Origin: CAYVUB01 sp964454675
GTDB taxonomy: Bacteria > Bacteroidota > Bacteroidia > Flavobacteriales > Flavobacteriaceae
DNA length: 64,000 nt
Assembly (NCBI GenBank): GCA_964454675.1
Contig: CAYVUB010000006.1
Location: 1-64,000, forward strand
Direction of reading: 5' to 3'
Shown here: in pieces, positions 46,134-55,306 of the stretch
Layout: each line of letters starts with the position of its first letter
Numbering within the stretch: the stretch's first letter is position 1
The notes under the pieces: model-generated
The model's database searches: none
Told to the model about the DNA's origin: nothing
Seen by the model: only the letters and a program-made list of their open reading frames with translations
Position numbers and translations under genes: made by a program

Positions 46134-46640
46134 TTAATTTTCTTTAAGCAATACACCATCTGCCATAAAGGTATAGGTTCTTTTTACTTCTGTTATGGCT
46201 TCAATTTCTTCTTTTGATTTTCCTGCGTCTTCTGCAAAATGGCGTTGTTCTGCAACAGAAACTTCATCAACATAAGCCAGACCGTTTACAATAACTTCTT
46301 TGCCTGCAATGTTTTTTGGCATAAAAAACCCGTAGTCCTTAAATTTTACTCTGGCAGTAGTACCGTCTTCAAGATTAACGGTCATCCAGCAGCCTTTTAC
46401 CTGGCAAACGGCATCAACCTTTGCGGTCATTTTTGAGTTTATGGTATCACCGGCAGTCATCGCTTTATAATGTTCTGCCATGCGGGTTGCAGGAAGCGCA
46501 TCAGTATCGGTAATTTTTTCACCAAAAGACGCATAAGCAATTTCTTTGGTTTCTTCCGGTTGTTGTTCAGTGGTTTTCTCGTTATTTTTACAAGATGTAA
46601 ACGCTATAAGTAAAGCGAAAACAGTTATAATTTGTTTCAT
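46134..46640 (-). CDS. DUF4920 lipoprotein
   Basis: The 168-residue protein has a lipobox ending FTSC (C17), an acidic linker, and the domain ASFGEKITDTDALPAT... with the conserved CQVKGCWMTVNLEDG, in which the two Cys may bind metal or form a disulfide. It is an OB-like small domain of unknown function in Bacteroidetes. 14 bp upstream of the heme lipoprotein. Confidence 0.85.
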   Translation of the reverse strand: MKQIITVFALLIAFTSCKNNEKTTEQQPEETKEIAYASFGEKITDTDALPATRMAEHYKAMTAGDTINSKMTAKVDAVCQVKGCWMTVNLEDGTTARVKFKDYGFFMPKNIAGKEVIVNGLAYVDEVSVAEQRHFAEDAGKSKEEIEAITEVKRTYTFMADGVLLKEN

Positions 46641-46757
46641 AAAAGATAGTGTTATTATTTAATGTGTTTACAAACAACACATTTGAATTTTTTTTACAAA
46701 GACAAAGATACATTTATTTTAAAATAACTTTAGGTTTTTTATACCACATTAATTCTA

Positions 46758-46765
46758 TAAGTTTG
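46758..46765 (+). promoter_or_regulatory. ilvE -7 element
   Basis: TAAGTTTG matches TAnnTTTG, 20 bp before the coding start. Confidence 0.55.
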
Positions 46766-46784
46766 CATCAGAAACAAAAATACA

Positions 46785-47855
46785 ATGACAAAATTTTCAA
46801 CCTACGAAATCGATGTAGTAAAAGCCGAAACATCAAAAATTGCTGCTGTTGATTTTGACAATATAGCCTTTGGAAGAATCTTTACCGACCACATGTTTGT
46901 ATGTGATTATGTTGATGGTGAATGGCAACAACCAAAAATAGTACCGTATCAGCCTATGAGCATGGAACCTTCTGCACGTGTGTTTCATTATGGCCAGGCG
47001 GTTTTTGAAGGCATGAAAGCCTATAAAGACGACCAAGGCAAAGTCTGGTTGTTTCGCCCCGAAGATAATTTTAACCGGATTAACAAATCGGCGGCACGAC
47101 TGGCAATGCCCGAATTTCCGAAAGACTACTTTTTTGAAGGATTACTGACATTGCTGCGCATGGATAGTGAATGGATAAAACCCGGCGTGGGCAACTCCCT
47201 ATATGTACGTCCGTTTGTACTTGCAACCGAACCTGCGATTGCTGCGGCACCATCCAATACTTACAGGTTTATGATAATTTGTTCGCCGGCAAAAGCATAC
47301 TACACAGGAAAAGTAAATGTGATTTTTGCTGAAAAATACAGCCGTTCTGCCGATGGCGGCGTAGGATTTGCCAAAGCTGCAGGAAATTATGCCGCACAGT
47401 TTTATCCTACAAGCCTGGCACAAAAAAAAGGATACCAGCAAGTAGTGTGGACAGATGCCAGCACACACGAATTTCTTGAAGAAGCCGGTACCATGAACGT
47501 GTTTTTCAGAGTAAATGACACACTGCTTACTGCGCCTACAAGCGATCGTATTCTTGATGGTGTAACCAGAAAAAGTATTATAAAACTTGCAGAGGATAAT
47601 GATATTAAGGTAGAAATACGCCGTGTAAGAGTAAGCGAAATTAAAGATGCTGCCAAAAACGGCTCGTTAAAAGAGATTTTTGGCACAGGAACCGCCGCAG
47701 TAATAAGTCCGATTTCGACATTTGAACATGCTAATGAAGTTTTTGAGCTTCCGGAAATTGCAGATTCTTACGCCACATTATTTAAAACCAAAATGCTTAA
47801 TATACAACACAACATTTCTGAAGACCCCAACGGATGGCGGTTTGAAGTGTTGTAA
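46785..47855 (+). CDS. ilvE: branched-chain amino acid aminotransferase
   Basis: The 356-residue class IV PLP aminotransferase has LHYGQAVFEG-like FHYGQAVFEGMKAY, the PLP lysine in GFAKAAGNYAAQ, and the conserved EEAGTMNVFF and GTAAVISP loops. It is the larger type (about 355 residues) that transfers the amino group between glutamate and branched 2-oxoacids. Confidence 0.94.
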   Translation: MTKFSTYEIDVVKAETSKIAAVDFDNIAFGRIFTDHMFVCDYVDGEWQQPKIVPYQPMSMEPSARVFHYGQAVFEGMKAYKDDQGKVWLFRPEDNFNRINKSAARLAMPEFPKDYFFEGLLTLLRMDSEWIKPGVGNSLYVRPFVLATEPAIAAAPSNTYRFMIICSPAKAYYTGKVNVIFAEKYSRSADGGVGFAKAAGNYAAQFYPTSLAQKKGYQQVVWTDASTHEFLEEAGTMNVFFRVNDTLLTAPTSDRILDGVTRKSIIKLAEDNDIKVEIRRVRVSEIKDAAKNGSLKEIFGTGTAAVISPISTFEHANEVFELPEIADSYATLFKTKMLNIQHNISEDPNGWRFEVL

Positions 47856-47970
47856 CAAACATTGACTTTCAACTATCAAATCCCAAATTCCAATCAAAAC
47901 ATGATGGTTGAAATTCGGGATTTTTATTTTGGTGTTTTGCAATGTTAAGTGGTTAGTGTCTTAAACCTTA

Positions 47971-48036
47971 TTCAATTTCAATTTCAATTTCAAATTCAAT
48001 TTCAATTTCAATTTCAAATTCAAATTCAAATTCAAT
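47971..48036. repeat. hexamer microsatellite TTCAAT/TTCAAA
   Basis: About eleven 6-bp units of TTCAAT or TTCAAA run from 47971 into the stop codon region of the MazG-like gene (48032-48034). Slippage here could change the 3' end of that gene. Confidence 0.9.
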
Positions 48037-48421
48037 TTGAATCTAAAATCTTTTTAATATCGGGCTTAAAATAGTTTGGTCCTTTTAAAACTTTGCCGTC
48101 TTCACGGTAAATTGGCTCGCCGTCTTCACCAAGTTTACTCATATTGCTGCGTTGTATTTCTTCAAATACTTCTTCTATTTTGTGCTGCAAACCGTGTTCT
48201 ATAATAGTACCGCAAAGAATGTAAAGCATATCGCCTAAAGCATCGGCAACTTCTACCAAATCATCATTGTTGGCAGCTTCAAGATATTCTTCATTTTCTT
48301 CACGCATCAATTTGTATCTGAGCATATTTTTATCGATACCCAAACTTGCCGTTGGTATATCTTTATAGCCTATTTTAAATGCGGTATGAAACGCTTTTAC
48401 AGCATTAATTTTGTCTTGCAT
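48032..48421 (-). CDS. MazG-superfamily nucleotide pyrophosphohydrolase
   Basis: The start MQDKINAVKAFHTAF at 48421 is preferred over the frame opening at 48445. The 129 residues contain the metal-binding helices REENEEYLEA and DLVEVADALGDMLYIL (EExxE and ExxD) of the all-alpha NTP-PPase fold, the phosphoribosyl-ATP pyrophosphohydrolase-like branch. It probably hydrolyses a nucleoside triphosphate for house-cleaning. The last codon and stop merge with the hexamer repeat. Confidence 0.85.
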   Translation of the reverse strand: MQDKINAVKAFHTAFKIGYKDIPTASLGIDKNMLRYKLMREENEEYLEAANNDDLVEVADALGDMLYILCGTIIEHGLQHKIEEVFEEIQRSNMSKLGEDGEPIYREDGKVLKGPNYFKPDIKKILDSN

Positions 48422-48530
48422 AATTACTTTTATTTTAAACCGCAAATTACCATATTTTTAAACAACAATAAAATAAGCGCTATAACTTTAATGAATTGTT
48501 ATTATTTTGCTATTAATATTAAAAAATTCT

Positions 48531-48538
48531 TATTTTTG
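48531..48538 (+). promoter_or_regulatory. -7 element of the small membrane protein gene
   Basis: TATTTTTG matches TAnnTTTG; TTG at 48507-48509 is a plausible -33 element. Confidence 0.5.
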
Positions 48539-48573
48539 CATACATATTTTCATCTTAAAAAACAACATTTTCA

Positions 48574-48762
48574 ATGTTCAGCTCAGGTCAAATTACATTC
48601 GGGATTTTATTTGCTATTGTCTTTGCAATTGTCTTGGTTTATGCCTACAGAAAAGATTTGAAACTTCATGAGCGGTATTACAAAGGAAGTATCTGGGTGT
48701 TAATTGCTTTTATTGGATTTATTTCAATGATTGCGGCAATCAAATTTTTATTTGTTGATTAA
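48574..48762 (+). CDS. small two-helix membrane protein
   Basis: The 62-residue protein (MFSSGQITFGILFAIVFAIV..., then GSIWVLIAFIGFISMIAAIKFLFVD) has two membrane helices joined by the charged loop YRKDLKLHERYYKG. It has a good promoter and is followed directly by a long inverted repeat. The composition looks like a real conserved Flavobacteriia membrane protein, but the function is unknown. Confidence 0.7.
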   Translation: MFSSGQITFGILFAIVFAIVLVYAYRKDLKLHERYYKGSIWVLIAFIGFISMIAAIKFLFVD

Positions 48763-48855
48763 GAGCCTGTTTAAAATTATCTCAATTAATCTTTTATATT
48801 TCTTTTCTGTGATAAATGCGTTAAAATTTTTAATCATACAAATTTAAACAGGCTC
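48763..48855. repeat. 13-bp inverted repeat with a 67-base loop
   Basis: GAGCCTGTTTAAA (48763-48775) and TTTAAACAGGCTC (48843-48855) are perfectly complementary. The left arm begins at the base after the preceding stop. It resembles the other CTGT-type intergenic palindromes in this window. Confidence 0.75.
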
Positions 48856-48904
48856 TAAATGATGACATTTTAAGGATGTATCCGATTAAAGATAAAAACT
48901 TATT

Positions 48905-48982
48905 ATGATTACTACAATCTCAATCTTAGCGGCTTTACTTTTTATCAATATGTTACTGCTTAAATTCAGTGTAAATAAATAA
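48905..48982 (+). CDS. candidate 25-residue membrane microprotein
   Basis: The frame from ATG 48905 to TAA 48982 encodes MITTISILAALLFINMLLLK ending FSVNK, one hydrophobic helix with a basic end, a form typical of single-helix microproteins. It ends exactly at the arm of a strong terminator. No ribosome-binding evidence or homologue can be given here. Confidence 0.35.
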   Translation: MITTISILAALLFINMLLLKFSVNK

Positions 48983-49034
48983 AACGAAGCTGTTTCAAAA
49001 GTCAAATAATTTGATTTTTGAAACAGCTTCGTTT
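48982..49034. terminator. strong bidirectional terminator hairpin
   Basis: Arms at 48982-49000 (AAACGAAGCTGTTTCAAAA) and 49016-49034 are perfectly complementary over 19 bp, and the loop TCAAATAATTTGA is itself palindromic. It separates the rightward small genes from the leftward peptidase. Confidence 0.85.
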
Positions 49035-49056
49035 AAAAAAATTTTATCTCAACGTC

Positions 49057-51096
49057 TTAATTTACCTCCGGTAAAAAATTGTAGTTTTTACTGTAATACA
49101 ACATTTGTTCAGGAAAACTTGACGGCTGTGTTACTTTTATAGCTGTAATTTCGCCTTTATCATTTGTTTCAGTAACCAGTACGGGATTTACAAACCCACT
49201 GTATGGCGGCGACGGAAACTGTTTGTTACGCTCCAAAACTTCGGCATGTATGGCCTGGTCAACTTTTACACCGTATGTTTCTACCAGAGCTTCGGCTGCT
49301 GTATAATCACCTTCCGATTTAATACGCTGGGTTTCACGTAATAATTCACCAAACAACTCGTGTAATTTATCGTAATCATTGATGTTAAAATAGGTTTTTC
49401 CGTTGCGTGTTACTTTTTCAATCACATTACCGGCTTTTCCTTTTTCAAATACCCAGGCACTTACCCACTGACGGTTGCGCATGTGAGCTTCTTCGACATC
49501 GTCACCAAGATTTAAACGGATTAGCTGCGTCATCAATCCATTACGGATATAACCGTCATAAGCCGCCATACCGTTCTTTTTCCAGTCGTCAACCAAACCC
49601 AACTCTTGCAATTTAGGACTGTACAAATAATAAAGTCCCACCAAATCTGCACGGCCTTCTTCTAAAGTTGAAGCATACGTTTTTAAGGTTTCTTTGGTAT
49701 CGCCCACTCCCGGATTTATCTGCCCCGAAGCATGCCCTACCACTTCATGCAATGCGGTGTGAAGCTTATCGCCAATGGCTCCATATTTTAATTCGAGTTG
49801 AAGTTCTTCATCATCATGGACAAATTCTTTTAATCTGCCTTCATTACCCGAATTTCCATAGGCTTCAATGATATTACCCAATGATACCGATTTACTTCCA
49901 ACAGCCACACGAATCCAATCGGCATTTGGCAAGTTGACACCTATAGGTGTCGCCGGCGATGCGTCACCGGCTTCGCCCGCAACATTCACCACTTTGTAAG
50001 TAACACCTACTACGTTTTTCTTTTTATGAGCATCCATTAACGGCGAATTGTCTTCAAACCACTGCGCATTATCTGATAATACTTTCATTTTTTGCGACAT
50101 GTCGAAATCATTGATTTGCACAATGTTTTCATAACTGCCACGGTAACCTAACGGGTCGTTATATACTTCAACAAAACCGTTTATATAATCTACATTACCT
50201 TCGGTAGCGGCTGTCCAGGCTACATTATAATCGTCCCAAATTTGCAAGTCGCCGGTTTTGTAATACTCTATTAACAAACCAAGTGCATTGCCTTGCGCAT
50301 CATTTTCGGCTACGCCTTTTGCAAGTTCGAGCCACTTGATAATTTCATCAATAGCCGAGCCGTAAAGTCCGCCCGATTTGTAAACACGCTCTTTTAATTG
50401 TCCGTTTTCTTTAACCAATTGCGAATTTAACCCGAAAGACAACGGTTTATCCGGGTCTGGTGATGTTAGTGTTTTATAGAAACTTTCCACATCGGCATTG
50501 GTAACGCCTTTACCATAAAAATTTCCTGCCGATAAAGCAACATTGTCAACACCTTTTGCCTGATTTACCTTTTTTGCATCTTTATCATTGAAAATAACAT
50601 CAAATGCTTCGCCTTCCAAAACGGTTTGCGTATCTGCCAGCAACTGTTTTAAATACTCCTGAGAAAATTTTGGTGTATGCTTATCATTTGAATAGTGATG
50701 ATGAATCCCGTTACTAAACCAAACCTGCTTTGTATAAGTATCAAAAGCTGCCCAATCTTCAGAGGTTTTATCTCCTTTATAACTGGTGTAAATGTTTTCT
50801 AAAGCTTTACGAATGGTCAAATTATGCCGGTAATTCTGATCCCACATAATGTCGCGCCCTGCAAGACCTGCCTGTGTTAAGTAGTAAACTAATTTTTGCT
50901 CTTTAAGGGTTAGTTGCTCCCAACCCGGAATTTGATAACGTAATATCTTAATGTCTGCAAATTGCTCAACGTCATACTCAAATGCTGCTGCCGGTACATC
51001 TGCCGCATTATTGTTATCTGTAGTTTTTGGTTCATTTTTACATGAAAACAATACCAATGCAGATAGTGCTATGGTGTAAAGTGCTTTAAATTTCAT
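49057..51096 (-). CDS. dipeptidyl-peptidase III-like lipoprotein (M49 family)
   Basis: The 679-residue zinc peptidase has a lipobox ending LFSC (C19), the M49 zinc motif HEVVGH (HEVVGHASGQ), the third ligand region EEGRADLVGLYYLY, and the family's overall length. It removes dipeptides from peptide N-termini. As a lipoprotein it acts at the periplasm or cell surface. Confidence 0.93.
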   Translation of the reverse strand: MKFKALYTIALSALVLFSCKNEPKTTDNNNAADVPAAAFEYDVEQFADIKILRYQIPGWEQLTLKEQKLVYYLTQAGLAGRDIMWDQNYRHNLTIRKALENIYTSYKGDKTSEDWAAFDTYTKQVWFSNGIHHHYSNDKHTPKFSQEYLKQLLADTQTVLEGEAFDVIFNDKDAKKVNQAKGVDNVALSAGNFYGKGVTNADVESFYKTLTSPDPDKPLSFGLNSQLVKENGQLKERVYKSGGLYGSAIDEIIKWLELAKGVAENDAQGNALGLLIEYYKTGDLQIWDDYNVAWTAATEGNVDYINGFVEVYNDPLGYRGSYENIVQINDFDMSQKMKVLSDNAQWFEDNSPLMDAHKKKNVVGVTYKVVNVAGEAGDASPATPIGVNLPNADWIRVAVGSKSVSLGNIIEAYGNSGNEGRLKEFVHDDEELQLELKYGAIGDKLHTALHEVVGHASGQINPGVGDTKETLKTYASTLEEGRADLVGLYYLYSPKLQELGLVDDWKKNGMAAYDGYIRNGLMTQLIRLNLGDDVEEAHMRNRQWVSAWVFEKGKAGNVIEKVTRNGKTYFNINDYDKLHELFGELLRETQRIKSEGDYTAAEALVETYGVKVDQAIHAEVLERNKQFPSPPYSGFVNPVLVTETNDKGEITAIKVTQPSSFPEQMLYYSKNYNFLPEVN

Positions 51097-51121
51097 AAAG
51101 TTTGTTTAAATAAGTTATACG

Positions 51122-51164
51122 CAAATTTAATGATATTTTAAGATACTAAAATTGATTACCTTTG
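51122..51164. promoter_or_regulatory. divergent -7 elements for the M49 peptidase and SRPBCC genes
   Basis: Leftward TAAATTTG (minus strand, 51122-51129) and rightward TACCTTTG (51157-51164) both match TAnnTTTG. Confidence 0.5.
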
Positions 51165-51192
51165 GATACTATTAACGCAATCCCCTAAATTC

Positions 51193-52158
51193 ATGAAATT
51201 CTTAAAATACCTCATCTTTCTCATTTTAATTTTCATTATAGGCTTCTCTATATATATTGCTGTGCAACCCAACGATTTTGAAATTACAAAATCTAAAACC
51301 ATCAACGCACCGGCATCGGTCATTTCTGAAATCATAAAAGATTCAACACAATGGAACGACTGGATGCCCTGGAAAGATACTTATAAATTAACAACAATAC
51401 CATCAACAAATGCGCTTGGCATACATCAGCATTTAACTGAAAGCAGCCTACCAAACACCGATATTAACTGGTTATTGCAACCTAACGGCGATGGCACAAC
51501 TACTATAAACCGAACATTAAAAGCCGGTAACTTATCTTTTGGAGTTAAAATGGCAGCATTTTTTAAAGGCGGTTATGAAAATTATTACGAACTCGATACT
51601 GACGACAGTTTTAACAAGCTCAGTGAACTTATCATTAAAAGTATTGATGCTTACACTATTACCGTAAACGGATTGACAGATTATGGCGGCGGATTTTATA
51701 TGTACAAAACCGCCTCGTCAACAGCATCAAACATAAGCAATACCATCGCCAAACAATATGCCGATATATTGAACTACATGAATTCAAACAGTATTCCTAT
51801 GAGCGGAATGCCATTTACCATATACCTTCAAATGGATTTTGACAACGGCGATGTGATTATGAGCAATGCCATACCGGTAAACAGCCAGGTAGTTGTTACT
51901 GATGAAAGCAATATACTTTGCGGTTATATAGACCGGACGACAGCCTTAAAAGTTACGCTAAAAGGAAACTATACCAACCTGAAAGAAACCTGGAGTACTG
52001 CATACCGGTATCTTAATGACAACCAGATTGTACCATCAGAAATGAGTCCGTTTGAAATATACATCAACGATCCCGGAGATATTCCAAATCCTGCCAATTG
52101 GATTACCGAAATTTATATTCCTATAAGCACGGAAGAAACAGAAGTTTCTACGCCTTAA
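51193..52158 (+). CDS. SRPBCC / GyrI-like domain protein
   Basis: The 321-residue protein has an N-terminal membrane helix (LKYLIFLILIFIIGFSIYIAV), an SRPBCC hydrophobic-ligand domain (residues 30-150; TKSKTINAPASVISEIIKDSTQWNDWMPW is the family opening) and a C-terminal GyrI-like/effector-binding domain (residues 160-315; GGFYMYK, PMSGMPFTIYLQMD, PFEIYINDPGD). Membrane-tethered small-molecule binding is the likely role; ligand unknown. Confidence 0.85.
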   Translation: MKFLKYLIFLILIFIIGFSIYIAVQPNDFEITKSKTINAPASVISEIIKDSTQWNDWMPWKDTYKLTTIPSTNALGIHQHLTESSLPNTDINWLLQPNGDGTTTINRTLKAGNLSFGVKMAAFFKGGYENYYELDTDDSFNKLSELIIKSIDAYTITVNGLTDYGGGFYMYKTASSTASNISNTIAKQYADILNYMNSNSIPMSGMPFTIYLQMDFDNGDVIMSNAIPVNSQVVVTDESNILCGYIDRTTALKVTLKGNYTNLKETWSTAYRYLNDNQIVPSEMSPFEIYINDPGDIPNPANWITEIYIPISTEETEVSTP

Positions 52159-52390
52159 AATTGAACTCATTTAAACTTTTTTCAATTACATAAAAAAGAT
52201 AGCTGCAAGAAGTATTGCGGCTATTTTTATTTTTGTCTGTTATCAAATTATCAAAAAATATATTTTATAAAATATACCCCATAAAAAATAGGGCATATAA
52301 TTTATTTTTTAATAAAAATAACACTTGACCCCTGTTTTTTTATATGTTAATTTAAAATAATATATATTTTTATGCTTTAAAACTATTTTA

Positions 52391-52729
52391 ATGAAAAAAA
52401 TAGAAGCAATCATCCGCAAATCAAAATTCAACGAAGTCAGGAATGCTTTACACGCCATTGAAGTAAATTTTTTCAGCTATTGGGACGTTACCGGCGTAGG
52501 AAATGAAAAAACAGGTCATGTATATAGAGGCATCCCATACAGCACTTCCGATATTCAAAGACGTTATATTTCAATAGTGGTTAGTGACGGTTTTGCAGAC
52601 AAAACCATTGAAGCCATTTTAACTTCGGCATATACAGGCGATGTTGGCGACGGCAAAATCATTGTTTTACCTGTAGAAGAAGTTTACAGAATACGAACCA
52701 AAGAAAAAGGATACGACGCACTTCAATAA
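52391..52729 (+). CDS. glnK: PII nitrogen regulatory protein
   Basis: The 112-residue protein has the PII fold: MKKIEAIIRKSKFNEVRNAL, a T-loop with Tyr in YRGIPYSTSDIQRR (residues about 40-58), the B-loop TGDVGDGKIIVLPVEEVYRIRT. The T-loop differs from the Proteobacterial GAEY form, as common in Bacteroidetes. It is 9 bp ahead of the ammonium transporter and thus the GlnK that gates it. No sigma-54 -24/-12 promoter was seen. Confidence 0.94.
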   Translation: MKKIEAIIRKSKFNEVRNALHAIEVNFFSYWDVTGVGNEKTGHVYRGIPYSTSDIQRRYISIVVSDGFADKTIEAILTSAYTGDVGDGKIIVLPVEEVYRIRTKEKGYDALQ

Positions 52730-52738
52730 CCTCAATAT

Positions 52739-53971
52739 ATGAACGACGCTATTTTTACCGCAAACAACCTATGGATGATGCTGTGCATCGCTTTAGTATT
52801 TATCATGCATTTAGGATTTTCCCTTTTAGAATCGGGATTAACCAGATCAAAAAACACCATCAACATATTATTTAAAAATGTTTTTATCATTATTATTGGG
52901 CTTCTCACCTACACGCTTGTCGGGTTTAGCCTTATGTATCCCGGAGAAGCCTTTTCCGGCAGCTGGATTGGCTTTAATTCCTTAGGGCTACATTTGCCCG
53001 AAGGCGGCGATACCACAGCGTATTCTGACGGGCAATATACCTATTGGACAGATTTTTTATTTCAGGCAATGTTTGCCGCTACTGCCGCAACAATTGTATC
53101 GGGTGCTGTAGCAGAACGTATCAAACTTTTTAGTTTTATCATCTTTTCAACACTATATGTAGCATTTGTATATCCTGTAAGCGGTATGTGGAAATGGGGT
53201 GGCGGATTTTTGGACAGCTTAGGATTTTATGATTTTGCCGGTTCAACTCTGGTACATTCTGTAGGCGGATGGGCTTCATTAATAGCGGTTTGGCTACTTG
53301 GTGCCCGTATAGGCAAATATCAGGACGGAAAAATAAATGTCATTGCAGGACATAATTTACCTTTATCAACTGCAGGCGTATTTCTGTTGTGGTTTGGCTG
53401 GTTTGGATTTAACGGAGGTTCTGTACTGTCTGCCGATCCTGCAACAACATCGTTAGTATTGGTAACTACCTGTTTATCGGCAGCTTCCGGAGGGTTTTCG
53501 GCGGCAATTGTTTCTTACTTAAAATTCAAAGAAAACGATTTATCAATGATGCTTAACGGTATTCTTGGCGGCTTGGTAGGCATCACTGCCGGAGCAGACC
53601 TTATGAACGTTACCGACGCTATAATCATAGGCTTAATATCGGGTGTATTGATAGTATATGCCGTAAGTTTTATAGACAGGCTTAAACTTGATGATCCTGT
53701 TGGTGCTATTCCCGTGCATTTGGTTTGCGGTATTTGGGGCACACTGGCTGTCGGGATATTTGGCAGTCTTGCAAGCTTATCTCAATTGTTTTATCAGCTT
53801 ATTGGCATTGTTGCCGTTGGCTTATGGTGCTGCGGATTTTCATTCTTAATCTTGTTCACGCTTAAGAAAACCATTGGCATAAGAGTTTCAAAACGTACAG
53901 AAGTTGAAGGTTTGGACATCCATGAACACGGCGTGAATGCGTATTCGGATTTCCGGTTGAATGAATACTAA
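52739..53971 (+). CDS. amtB: ammonium transporter
   Basis: The 410-residue membrane protein has eleven helices with Amt/MEP signatures: FAATAATIVSGAVAERIKL, DFAGSTLVHSVGGWA and LLWFGWFGFNGGS, and the pore twin His in LVHSVGG and PVHLVCGIWG. It starts 9 bp after glnK. Its stop overlaps the tail of the opposing DUF1684 gene by 4 bp. Confidence 0.95.
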   Translation: MNDAIFTANNLWMMLCIALVFIMHLGFSLLESGLTRSKNTINILFKNVFIIIIGLLTYTLVGFSLMYPGEAFSGSWIGFNSLGLHLPEGGDTTAYSDGQYTYWTDFLFQAMFAATAATIVSGAVAERIKLFSFIIFSTLYVAFVYPVSGMWKWGGGFLDSLGFYDFAGSTLVHSVGGWASLIAVWLLGARIGKYQDGKINVIAGHNLPLSTAGVFLLWFGWFGFNGGSVLSADPATTSLVLVTTCLSAASGGFSAAIVSYLKFKENDLSMMLNGILGGLVGITAGADLMNVTDAIIIGLISGVLIVYAVSFIDRLKLDDPVGAIPVHLVCGIWGTLAVGIFGSLASLSQLFYQLIGIVAVGLWCCGFSFLILFTLKKTIGIRVSKRTEVEGLDIHEHGVNAYSDFRLNEY

Positions 53972-54573
53972 TCCTTATGAAATGCCTTTACACCTGCTTG
54001 AACAGCAACAGCAATGTAATTTGAGATTGGCACAATAGGACAAGAATATTTTTCATTATAAGCGCAATACGGATTGTATGCTTTGTTAAAATCGATTACC
54101 ATTGTACCGTTTTCAGGAATCCGTAAATCTATATAGCGACCGCCACCATACGTGCTGTCGCCATTGGTATCGTCAAGAAACGGCAAAAACAAATAATCCT
54201 CATAACCTTCATCAGTTATCAAATCCTGATTTTGATACACCGTAAGTTGATGCGGTTGTCCTTTTAACTTAAACGTAATGATACCATACTTAACATACAC
54301 CGGCAATCTGTCGGTTGTGGTTTTCATTTGAAATGGTTTTTCGCCCTCAAGTTTTTGAAATTCTGCCATAACCACATAAGAGGAATCTGTTTTAAAAAAA
54401 TCCAATCCGGTAAAATTTTTGCGGTCTTTATCTTTCAACGGCGATTTTGAAGCATCTTTAAAATTTGCATTAAGCTCACGCTGAAATTCGGTTTCACCCA
54501 AAATTGGTTGTTTACCCTGTGCGCAACTGCTTAAAAATACTAAACCCAACAAAATGGAAATACTAACTTTCAT
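53968..54573 (-). CDS. DUF1684 lipoprotein
   Basis: The start MKVSISILLGLVFLSSC (54573) gives a lipoprotein signal with lipobox LSSC; the longer open frame adds only noise. The 201 residues carry the DUF1684 pattern KNFTGLDFFKTDSSYVV, LFLPFLDDTNGDSTYGGGRY, and FNKAYNPYCAYNEKYSCP(I)VP, which ends with the conserved Pro-x-x-Asn (PISNYIAVAV). Unknown function. Confidence 0.9.
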   Translation of the reverse strand: MKVSISILLGLVFLSSCAQGKQPILGETEFQRELNANFKDASKSPLKDKDRKNFTGLDFFKTDSSYVVMAEFQKLEGEKPFQMKTTTDRLPVYVKYGIITFKLKGQPHQLTVYQNQDLITDEGYEDYLFLPFLDDTNGDSTYGGGRYIDLRIPENGTMVIDFNKAYNPYCAYNEKYSCPIVPISNYIAVAVQAGVKAFHKD

Positions 54574-54740
54574 CAGAAAAAAATTTAGACAACAAAAATA
54601 CAATTTATGATTATTTCATTTAGCTTTGAGTCATTAAAATAGTTATTTATGTACCACAATATCACACCTTATAAGCAAAGATACAATTCCGCAACAGGAT
54701 ATTTGGACTCGCTGTGTATTGTGATAACGTAACCATTTAA

Positions 54741-55187
54741 TCATAATTTCAAAGGTTTTACATCATTGTAACTTACCACATGCGATAAAACAATTTGCGT
54801 TTTTGTTTCGCCAAAAACAATGAGTTGGTCTATAAACGTTTCCAGATGCTTTTGGTTTTTAAATACCACTTCCATCACAATATTTTCATTACCTGTAATG
54901 CGGTAGCAATTAAGCACCTCATCATAGGTTTTTACTTTTTCCAGAAATGGCTTTAACATCCCCATAAATGCTCTGAGCGTAATAATAGCTTTAAGCTGAT
55001 AGCCTGCTTCAATTGGAGAAATATGTGTATGATAGCCTCTTATCACACCGGCATCCTCCATTTTTTTAATACGCTCGGATACGGCAGGCGAACTTATGCC
55101 AACCTGCCTTCCTATTTCGGCGTTGGACTGACGTGCATTTTTTTGCAGGCACTTCAGGATTTTCCAATTCAAAGGATCAATATGCAT
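54741..55187 (-). CDS. Lrp/AsnC family transcriptional regulator
   Basis: The 148-residue protein has an N-terminal HTH (LDPLNWKILKCLQKNARQSNAEIGRQVGISSPAVSERIKKM-like, residues 3-50) and the RAM ligand-binding domain (YQLKAIITLRAFMG; GNENIVMEVVFKNQKHLETFIDQL). It senses an amino acid. It is preceded by a 30-bp palindrome covering its promoter, so it is likely autorepressed. Confidence 0.93.
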   Translation of the reverse strand: MHIDPLNWKILKCLQKNARQSNAEIGRQVGISSPAVSERIKKMEDAGVIRGYHTHISPIEAGYQLKAIITLRAFMGMLKPFLEKVKTYDEVLNCYRITGNENIVMEVVFKNQKHLETFIDQLIVFGETKTQIVLSHVVSYNDVKPLKL

Positions 55188-55218
55188 TTAAAAGAATTTT
55201 GATTAATTAAATTTAAAA

Positions 55219-55248
55219 TTTAAAGCAAATATAGCAATTTGCTTTAAA
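55219..55248 (-). promoter_or_regulatory. Lrp promoter with 30-bp palindromic operator
   Basis: TTTAAAGCAAAT (55219-55230) and ATTTGCTTTAAA (55237-55248) form perfect 12-bp arms with a 6-bp spacer. The minus-strand -7 element TATATTTG (55226-55233) lies inside. An Lrp-type dimer would block its own promoter here. Confidence 0.7.
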
Positions 55249-55306
55249 ATCAATTATATTAAATCCTTACTTGTGAGTAATTTTGGTAAAATTTCTTTTT
55301 AAGAAT

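Noticed and set aside
52300..52390. A sigma-54 promoter before glnK-amtB
   Set aside because: No GG-N10-GC spacing was found in this AT-rich stretch; GACCCC near 52328 lacks a -12 partner.
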